Shown here: in pieces, positions 35,759 through 40,977 of the stretch
How the letters are laid out: every line of letters begins with the position of its first letter
Numbering within the stretch: the stretch's first letter is position 1
DNA from: Clostridia bacterium
GTDB taxonomy: Bacteria > Bacillota > Clostridia > Christensenellales > Aristaeellaceae
Assembly: GCA_030530315.1 (NCBI GenBank)
Contig: JAUMVG010000027.1
Span: 1-40,977, forward strand
Direction: 5' to 3'
DNA: 40,977 nucleotides
Made by a program: the position numbers and the translations under genes
The notes under the pieces: generated by a model
Database searches by the model: none
Seen by the model: only the letters and a program-made list of their open reading frames with translations
Told to the model about the DNA's origin: nothing

Positions 35759-37030
35759 TCACGCCCAGACGATCCAGATCAGCGCCGCGCCGGAGATGGC
35801 GGCGATCAGCGTGAAGGGAATGCCGATGCGGGTGAAGTCCTTCGTGGCGACCTTATAGCCCTCCTTCTGCAATATGCCGATGCCGGCAATGTTGGCGGAG
35901 GCGCCGATGGGCGTGATGTTGCCGCCCAGGGTGGCGCCGATCAGCAGGCCGAAGGCGAACAGGTAGGGCTCGATGCCCAGCAGGGTGGAGATGCCGCTGA
36001 CCACCGGCAGCATGGTGGCCACGTAGGGGATGTTGTCGATGAAGGCGCTCAGCAGCACGGACACGCCCACGATCATCACGTACATCAGCAGCTTGGAGCT
36101 GCCGCCCACCTTCACGAACAGGCCGGCGATGGCGTCGATCACCCCGGCGTGGGTCAGTCCCTCGATGACCAGGAACAGCCCGGTCAGCAGCAGCAGCGTC
36201 TTGTAGTCGATGGCCTTCGCCACGTCCACGGCCACCTGGCGGCCCCGCCGGAACGCCTCATAGGCGACGCCGATCACGGCCAGCGCCATGCAGATGATGC
36301 CGTTGGTCAATTCCGGCTTATTGGGGAACTGGGAGGCGATGATCAGCAGCGCGATGGTGCCCAGCAGCAGCGCGGTGGGCACGTAATCCCGCACCTCGGT
36401 CAGCTCGCCGGGCCGGATGCTCCCCCGCTCGTCGCGGAACAGCCACAGCAGCACCGGCACCGTCAGCAGCGCGCCCAGCTCCACCGCGAAGAAGATGCCC
36501 GGGCGTCCGTGGAACCACAAAAAGTCGTTGAAGCTCATGCCCACATGGCCCGCCAGCAGGATCGACGTGGTATCCCCCACCAGCGTGGCCGCGCCCTGCA
36601 GGTTGCTGGACACGGCGATGGCAATGATCACCGGAACGGGGTTGGTCTTGATCTGCTTGGCCACGGCCAGGCCCACCGGGGCCACCATCAGCACCGTGGC
36701 CACGTTGTCCACGAAGGCGGAGATGATGCCGGAGAACAGGCTCAGCGCCACGATGGCCCAGCGCACGTCCGGCACGATCCGCAGCAGACCCTCCGCCATC
36801 CGGGAGGGCATTTTGCTCTGTATGAACAGCTCCACCGTGGCCATGGTGCCCGCCAGCATCATCAGCACGTTCCAGTTGATCGCCTTCAGCGCCGACCGCG
36901 CCGGCAGTATGCCCAGCACCATGAACACCGCCGCGGCGGCCAGGGCGATCATCCAGCGCTTCTCGGAAAAGATCAGAAGCAGCGCGTACATCGCCGCGAA
37001 CAGCACCAGTGCCAACACCATTTGAAACAT
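35759..37030 (-). CDS. ArsB/NhaD/SLC13-type permease (ion transporter superfamily)
   Basis: 423 residues from ATG 37030, nine bases after GGGGG. Ten to twelve hydrophobic segments. Motifs of the ion transporter superfamily occur in two inverted halves: FVDNVATVLMVAPVGLA and AATLVGDTTSILLAGH in the first, FIDNIPYVATMLPVVS and GATLGGNITPIGASANIAG in the second. Members carry arsenite, Na+/H+, citrate or other ions. Here the leader carries a yybP-ykoY-like manganese riboswitch, so export of Mn2+ or a Mn-linked ion is the inferred role; not shown. A WYL regulator gene is divergent. Confidence 0.9.
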   Translation of the reverse strand: MFQMVLALVLFAAMYALLLIFSEKRWMIALAAAAVFMVLGILPARSALKAINWNVLMMLAGTMATVELFIQSKMPSRMAEGLLRIVPDVRWAIVALSLFSGIISAFVDNVATVLMVAPVGLAVAKQIKTNPVPVIIAIAVSSNLQGAATLVGDTTSILLAGHVGMSFNDFLWFHGRPGIFFAVELGALLTVPVLLWLFRDERGSIRPGELTEVRDYVPTALLLGTIALLIIASQFPNKPELTNGIICMALAVIGVAYEAFRRGRQVAVDVAKAIDYKTLLLLTGLFLVIEGLTHAGVIDAIAGLFVKVGGSSKLLMYVMIVGVSVLLSAFIDNIPYVATMLPVVSGISTLLGIEPYLFAFGLLIGATLGGNITPIGASANIAGIGILQKEGYKVATKDFTRIGIPFTLIAAISGAALIWIVWA

Positions 37031-37060
37031 CGCGAACAACCCCCGTTTCGATATAGGAAC

Positions 37061-37091
37061 AAAAAACCAGATATAGCCGCGCTATACCTGG
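37061..37091 (-). terminator. Attenuator terminator in the permease leader
   Basis: On the minus strand CCAGGTATAGC, three bases, GCTATATCTGG, then TTTTTTG: an 11-bp stem with one G-U pair and a U6 run, in the leader before the permease start. Confidence 0.85.
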
Positions 37092-37105
37092 CGATCCCGA
37101 CGTTC

Positions 37106-37128
37106 CCAGGTATAGCAAAGCTACCCTG
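37106..37128 (-). promoter_or_regulatory. Antiterminator arm of the permease leader
   Basis: GCTATACCTGG on the minus strand (37106-37116) can pair with the first arm of the terminator (37081-37091) over 11 bp with a 14-base loop, preventing terminator formation. Just upstream CAGGGTAGC (37120-37128), at the 3' end of the aptamer, can partly pair with this same arm. Confidence 0.7.
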
Positions 37129-37280
37129 AGTCTCACAATTGCCCGGCCGCGCCTGGGCCGCCGATGGCAAAGTATGCCGGGAAGGAACTCCGTGATGACG
37201 ACATAGCTCCGCGGTCCGGGCCGACCCGCGAAGTGCCTCCGGCCTTCGCGCGCCGCCTGCCGCGCCTGTTACTCCCTCAT
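37128..37280 (-). promoter_or_regulatory. yybP-ykoY-like Mn2+ riboswitch aptamer
   Basis: On the minus strand: GGGAGTAAC at 37268-37276; GTCGTCATCACGG at 37190-37202; CCGGC-ATAC-TTTG at 37168-37180; and GGGCAATTGTGAGAC at 37130-37144. These agree in order and spacing with the class core (GGGGAGUA, GUCGUCA, CCGGCUUUG, GCAAGACC). Manganese binding usually favours expression of Mn exporters. The attenuator terminator lies directly downstream. Confidence 0.8.
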
Positions 37281-37286
37281 GATCCC

Positions 37287-37295
37287 ATTATAGCA
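37287..37295 (-). promoter_or_regulatory. Extended -10 promoter of the riboswitch-permease unit
   Basis: TGCTATAAT on the minus strand, start expected near 37280, just before the aptamer; weak -35. Confidence 0.6.
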
Positions 37296-37360
37296 CAGAC
37301 CCGCTCAGAACAGCGCTCAGAAGCGCTATATTTCGGTTAATTCCCGGGGAACCCGCCGCC

Positions 37361-37389
37361 TTGATTCCGGAGGCCGGGTATAGTATAAT
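37361..37389 (+). promoter_or_regulatory. Promoter of the WYL regulator gene
   Basis: TTGATT, 17 bp, TATAAT, 65 bp before the start codon. Confidence 0.75.
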
Positions 37390-37454
37390 ATCCCCAGTGA
37401 CAGCCCCGCGGCGCCGATCGCGCGCCCGCTCACGCACACAAAGGAGGGAACACC

Positions 37455-38456
37455 ATGGCCAAGGGCGCCAACCAGAAGCTGAAGATGCTCTACCTCACCC
37501 GGATCTTTGCCGAGCAGACCGACGACGAGCACGCCCTGACCCTGCAGGAGATCACCTCCCGCCTCGCCGCCTACGACGTCAACGCCGACCGCAAGACCCT
37601 CTACCAGGATTTCGAGGAGCTGCGGCGCTACGGCCTGGACATCATCGCCGAGCACCGGGGCCACAACACTTACTATTTCCTGGGCAGCCGGGACTTCGAG
37701 CTGCCGGAGCTGAAGCTGCTGGTGGACTCCGTGCAGGCGGCGAAGTTCATCACCGACCGCAAGTCCCGGGAGCTGATCCGCAAGCTGGAAAGCCTGGTCA
37801 GCGCGCACCAGGCCCGGCAGCTGCACCGGCAGGTGCTGATCTCCGGCCGGGTCAAGGCCATGAACGAGAGCATCTATTACAACATCGACAAGCTGCACAG
37901 CGCCATCAACACCAACTCCCAGATCCGCTTCCAGTACTACCAGTGGAACGTGCGCAAGGAGACGGAACTGCGCCGGGGCGGCGCCTGGTATTCGGTGAGT
38001 CCCTGGTGCCTGACCTGGGACGACGAGAACTACTACCTGGTGGCCTACGACCCCGGCGACGACAAGATCAAGCACTACCGGGTGGACAAGATGCTGCGCA
38101 TCCGCCTGACCGGCGACCCCCGGCAGGGGCAGGAGCGTTTCGGCGAGTTCGACATGGCCCACTACGCCAAGAGCCTGTTCGGCATGTACGGCGGTGAGGA
38201 GACCGCGGTCACGCTGGAGGGCGAGAACGCCATGGTGGGCGTCGTCATCGACCGCTTCGGCAAGGACATCCCCCTGGTGCCCGTGGACGACGGCCACTTC
38301 GAGGCCAAGGTGAACGTGGCCGTCAGCCCCCAGTTCCTGGGATGGATCATGGGGCTGGGCGGCGGCGTGCGCATCACCGGCCCCGGCCCCGTGGTGGGCC
38401 AGATGCGGGACCTGGTGCGCCTGCTTTCGGCGCAGTACGACCCGCCGAAGCGCTGA
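37455..38456 (+). CDS. WYL-domain transcriptional regulator
   Basis: 333 residues from ATG 37455 behind AAAGGAGGG. An N-terminal winged helix-turn-helix (about 8-70: LYLTRIFAEQT, LTLQEITSRL, DRKTLYQDFEELRRYGLDI) is followed by a WYL domain (about 140-225: IRFQYYQWNVRKE, VSPWCLTWDDENYYLVAYD, HYRVDKMLRIRLT) and a C-terminal WCX region. WYL domains sense ligands such as nucleic acids or small molecules. Target unknown; it is divergent from the riboswitch-controlled permease. Confidence 0.92.
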   Translation: MAKGANQKLKMLYLTRIFAEQTDDEHALTLQEITSRLAAYDVNADRKTLYQDFEELRRYGLDIIAEHRGHNTYYFLGSRDFELPELKLLVDSVQAAKFITDRKSRELIRKLESLVSAHQARQLHRQVLISGRVKAMNESIYYNIDKLHSAINTNSQIRFQYYQWNVRKETELRRGGAWYSVSPWCLTWDDENYYLVAYDPGDDKIKHYRVDKMLRIRLTGDPRQGQERFGEFDMAHYAKSLFGMYGGEETAVTLEGENAMVGVVIDRFGKDIPLVPVDDGHFEAKVNVAVSPQFLGWIMGLGGGVRITGPGPVVGQMRDLVRLLSAQYDPPKR

Positions 38457-38571
38457 CTTCTTCGACAGGCATCGACAGCCCCGCGGTCCGGCGGCGCATA
38501 AAGGGTAATATTTGGGACCCAATAATGGCGTCCTGACGCAATAAGGGAATTTTTCTGGACTCCTCCCCTGG

Positions 38572-38577
38572 TATACT
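38572..38577 (+). promoter_or_regulatory. Probable -10 of the small-ORF transcript
   Basis: TATACT with a preceding TGG (extended -10); no clear -35. Confidence 0.45.
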
Positions 38578-38664
38578 GTCCTCGTAAGGCAGACCGGCGG
38601 GAGGTTTTCATATGAAAGCGCCTCCCCCGCCACCCAGACAGGACCACGCGCGGAGGTGTTTCAC

Positions 38665-38796
38665 ATGTTTACCCCCAAGGGCTATTACACGCATCAGGGC
38701 TACACCGGCTTCCTGCCGGACGGACGGCGCATGAACTTCCCCACCATGCGGGAATACATCGACTACATCGAGGAGAGCCAGGAGGACGCCGCCTGA
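38665..38796 (+). CDS. 43-residue protein of unknown function
   Basis: Small ORF with GGAGG eight bases before ATG 38665. The product begins MFTPKGYYTHQGYTGF and ends with an acidic helix-like tail (EYIDYIEESQEDAA). Its composition (Tyr, Gly, Pro at the start; acidic amphipathic end) looks like a real, folded miniprotein rather than chance. A second ORF (38612-38734, 40 residues, starting MKAPPPPPRQ) with GGGAGG overlaps its beginning in another frame; the extent to which both are translated is open. An extended -10 box lies upstream. No family name recognised. Confidence 0.55.
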   Translation: MFTPKGYYTHQGYTGFLPDGRRMNFPTMREYIDYIEESQEDAA

Positions 38797-39047
38797 CGCG
38801 GCTCGATTCCCGGAACCCGCGTTTTTCAACAGACGGCATGACCGCGAAGAATCGCGGACACGCCTCATTTCGGCTAAGTCAAGGGAAACCAACGCTGAAA
38901 TGGAGGATTAGATGCCAAAAATGCATCTTTCCGAGTTTAGAAACAGACTCTAATTCCCCTTTTTTCGCGCCGGAGGCGGCAACGCCCCTCCCGGCGCTTT
39001 TTCCTTGCAGCAGCGCACAAAAATATGCACTCTAAACACAAACGTGA
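38797..39047. other. Spacer between the small ORF and the SMS-like locus
   Basis: About 250 bp. It holds a 13-codon ORF (38912-38953) with GGAGG five bases before its ATG, a small GAGTTT/AGACTC hairpin (38933-38950) followed by a T-rich stretch, and a GC-rich terminator. No larger gene is supported. Confidence 0.5.
38967..39004 (+). terminator. Terminator upstream of the smsC-like gene
   Basis: GC-rich stem with bulges (GCGCCGG...CCGGCGC), followed by TTTTTCC. Confidence 0.7.
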
Positions 39048-39075
39048 TTGCACAGGCCCAACGTGGCGGTATAAT
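39048..39075 (+). promoter_or_regulatory. Promoter of the SMS-like operon
   Basis: TTGCAC, 16 bp, TATAAT, about 72 bp before the first start codon. Confidence 0.65.
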
Positions 39076-39147
39076 AGTAGGCAGAGCGCGTGGAAAACCC
39101 GGATTCAGGGCTTCTCGCGCTCCGATCAACGGAACGAGGGTGCGACC

Positions 39148-39876
39148 ATGCTTGAACTGAAGCACATCTCCTTTGACGTCGAGGACGACGGCAAGGGCAA
39201 GGAAATCATACGCGACATCAGCCTGACCATTCCAGATGGCAAGCTGGTGGTCATCACCGGCCCCAACGGCGGCGGCAAGTCCACGCTGGCGCGGCTGATC
39301 ATGGGCATCGAACAGCCCACCTCCGGCGAGATCCTGCTGAACGGCGAGGACATCACCCGCAGGAGCATCACCGACCGCGCCCGCCTGGGCATAGGCTTCG
39401 CCTTCCAGCAGCCCGTGCGCTTCAAGGGCCTGCAGGTGCTGGACCTGATCCGCCTGGCCGCGGGCAAGCCCCTGAGCGCGGGCGACGCCTGCGAATACCT
39501 GTCCGCCGTGGGCCTGTGCGCCCGGGACTACATCAACCGCGAGGTCAACGCCAGCCTGTCCGGCGGCGAGCTGAAGCGCATCGAGATCGCCACGGTGCTG
39601 GCCCGGGGCGCGAAGCTGTCCGTGTTCGACGAGCCGGAGGCGGGCATCGACCTGTGGAGCTTCCAGAACCTGATCGAGGTGTTCCGGGGCATGCGGGCGA
39701 ACATCGCCGACAGCTCCATACTGATCATCTCCCACCAGGAGCGCATCCTGAACATCGCGGACGAGATCGTCGTGCTGCGGGACGGCGAGGTCTGCCGGCA
39801 GGGCGCCCGGGAGGAGATCCTGCCGGAGCTGACCGGCACCGCCTCGGCGGCCAAGGGCTGCCGCAAGGCACTGTGA
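39148..39876 (+). CDS. sufC: SufC-like Fe-S assembly ABC ATPase
   Basis: 242 residues from ATG 39148 behind ACGAGGG. ABC ATPase of the SufC type: Walker A GPNGGGKST (38-46), signature LSGGELKR, Walker B LSVFDEPEAGID and H-loop IISHQERIL. SufC's partner SufB is made by the next gene, 10 bp on. In the two-gene SMS arrangement the pair assembles Fe-S clusters on a SufB-type scaffold using ATP. No sufS, sufU or sufD follows within the window, which ends 164 bp after the second gene. Confidence 0.94.
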   Translation: MLELKHISFDVEDDGKGKEIIRDISLTIPDGKLVVITGPNGGGKSTLARLIMGIEQPTSGEILLNGEDITRRSITDRARLGIGFAFQQPVRFKGLQVLDLIRLAAGKPLSAGDACEYLSAVGLCARDYINREVNASLSGGELKRIEIATVLARGAKLSVFDEPEAGIDLWSFQNLIEVFRGMRANIADSSILIISHQERILNIADEIVVLRDGEVCRQGAREEILPELTGTASAAKGCRKAL

Positions 39877-39886
39877 GGAGGCGAGC

Positions 39887-40813
39887 ATGATGGAAATGGA
39901 CAGCATTCAGAAGCGGCTCCTGCAGGAGATCGCCGACCTGCACACCGTGCCCGAGGGGGCCTACAACATCCGCTCCAACAGCCAGGCCGTCGGCCGTCGC
40001 TCCACCGCCAACATCGAGATCACCTCTAAAACCGACGTCAGCGGCATGGACATCCGCATCAAGCCCGGCACGAAGAATGAGAGCGTACACATCCCGGTGA
40101 TCATGACCCAGACCGGCCTGAAGGAGCTGGTCTACAACGACTTCTACATCGGCGAGGATTCCGACGTGGTGATCATCGCCGGCTGCGGCATCGACAACTG
40201 CGGCTCCCAGGATTCCGAGCACGACGGCATCCACCGCTTCTACGTGGGGAAAAACGCCCGGGTGAAGTACGTGGAAAAGCACTACGGCTCCGGCACCGGC
40301 GCGGGCAAGCGCATCCTGAACCCCGGCACCGAGGTGTACATGGCCGAGGGCAGCACCATGGAGATGGAAATGGTGCAGATCAAGGGCGTGGACGACACCA
40401 ACCGCACCACCACCGCCGAGCTGGACGCCGGGGCGAAGCTGATCGTCCGCGAGCGCCTGATGACCCACGGCAGCCAGCGGGCGCTGAGCGGCTACGTGGT
40501 CAACCTGAACGGCGCGGGCGCCAGCGCGGACGTGGTCTCCCGCTCCGTGGCCCGGGACGATTCCTTCCAGCGCTTCGACGCCAAGATCGTGGGCAACGCC
40601 CCCTGCTCCGGCCACACCGAGTGCGACTCCATCATCATGGACCACGGCCGCATACTGGCCGTGCCGGGCCTGGAGGCCAACGACGTGGACGCTGCCCTGG
40701 TGCACGAAGCCGCCATCGGCAAGATCGCCGGCGAGCAGCTGACCAAGCTGATGACCCTCGGCCTAACCGAGCAGGAGGCGGAGGAGCAGATCATCAACGG
40801 CTTCCTGAAGTGA
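39887..40813 (+). CDS. Short SufB/SufD-type scaffold protein (SmsB-like)
   Basis: 308 residues from ATG 39887, with an alternative ATG at 39890; AGGAGG precedes both. It has the SufBD core beta-helix fold (IKPGTKNESVHIPVI, VVIIAGCGIDNCGSQDSEHDGIHRFYVG) and the conserved C-terminal motif NAPCSGHTECDSIIMDHG with Cys that could hold the nascent cluster. It is far shorter than classical SufB (about 460-490 residues), as expected for SmsB of the two-component system. Acts with the SufC-like ATPase in the cytoplasm. Confidence 0.9.
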   Translation: MMEMDSIQKRLLQEIADLHTVPEGAYNIRSNSQAVGRRSTANIEITSKTDVSGMDIRIKPGTKNESVHIPVIMTQTGLKELVYNDFYIGEDSDVVIIAGCGIDNCGSQDSEHDGIHRFYVGKNARVKYVEKHYGSGTGAGKRILNPGTEVYMAEGSTMEMEMVQIKGVDDTNRTTTAELDAGAKLIVRERLMTHGSQRALSGYVVNLNGAGASADVVSRSVARDDSFQRFDAKIVGNAPCSGHTECDSIIMDHGRILAVPGLEANDVDAALVHEAAIGKIAGEQLTKLMTLGLTEQEAEEQIINGFLK

Positions 40814-40977
40814 CGCAGGGTTCTTCCAAGACAATCGACAGTCTTCGACCATAAAAGAACCGACTCAAAGCAAGCGCTTTGCGAAGGAATCCCTGCCCGA
40901 CGGTTCGGAACCCTCCGCAGGGGCGCCATAATTGGCGCCCGCGGCGGAAGGTCCGCTCCCAGCGGAAGGTCCGCTCC
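40814..40977. other. Region after the smsB-like gene
   Basis: No gene supported. A perfect 7-bp hairpin GGGCGCC-ATAATT-GGCGCCC lies at 40921-40940, followed by a direct repeat. Confidence 0.5.
40944..40977. repeat. Direct repeat reaching the window edge
   Basis: Two copies of a 16-bp unit (GCGGAAGGTCCGCTCC, 40944-40959 and 40962-40977) two bases apart; each unit is itself nearly an inverted repeat. The array may continue outside the window. Confidence 0.65.

Noticed and set aside
37067-37116. Alternating 11-bp repeats as a CRISPR-like or operator array
   Set aside because: Position in the leader, the U6 run and the pairing logic fit an attenuator much better.

Overview
The window is a gene-dense, GC-rich stretch of a bacterial chromosome, with no plasmid, phage or transposase genes. 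The organism is most likely a GC-rich member of the Clostridia (Bacillota), perhaps a gut lineage such as Christensenellales; that placement is inference. Supporting signs are near-consensus sigma-A promoters that stand out as AT-rich islands, strong GGAGG ribosome binding sites, a T-box leader on a methionyl-tRNA synthetase gene, a manganese riboswitch, YhaM-type RNase, VanW, DUF4317 and DUF6125-like proteins, and a two-gene SUF-like (SMS-type) iron-sulfur locus.

Layout. 1-1795: a COG0523 (CobW-type) metallochaperone GTPase with a His-rich tail, cut by the window edge, and a secreted protein of unknown function, both on the minus strand. 2075-3947: dapF and an SH3/NlpC-P60 wall hydrolase, convergent around a terminator. 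4168-6484: the pseudouridine catabolic pair psuK-psuG, then a small membrane protein. 6621-9148: a membrane glycosyltransferase and a YhaM-type exoribonuclease. 9315-11071: a plus-strand operon of two membrane-anchored proteins and a YbaK deacylase. 11149-15711: DUF4317, then the likely operon vanW-ridA-prs. 16020-17257: a Cys-tailed NifX-like protein with an alpha/beta hydrolase. 17344-20782: glnS and, divergently, a secreted SH3/phage-tail-type lysozyme driven by an exact consensus promoter. 20795-20986: an unexplained element with a 19-bp perfect inverted repeat. 21011-24712: likely operon of an RNA methyltransferase, a GH127-like glycosidase and a DUF6125-like protein. 24908-29078: two transport units, MFS-cupin and GPH symporter-hydrolase. 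29228-32426: T-box, metG, tatD. 32568-34351: kduI-kduD for unsaturated uronates from pectin or glycosaminoglycans. 34654-35637: a secreted orphan protein of atypical composition. 35759-37295: an ArsB/SLC13-type permease behind a yybP-ykoY-like manganese riboswitch with an attenuator. 37361-38456: a WYL regulator, divergent from the permease. 38572-38953: very small ORFs. 39048-40813: the smsC/smsB-like pair. 40814-40977: hairpins and a direct repeat reaching the window edge.

The strongest leads are the riboswitch-controlled permease, the 19-bp inverted-repeat element, the two-gene Fe-S locus, the 43-aa ORF and the GH127 homologue with altered metal-site residues. I see no CRISPR array, rRNA, tRNA gene or insertion sequence. 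Functional names rest on motif recognition by eye; no database search was possible.
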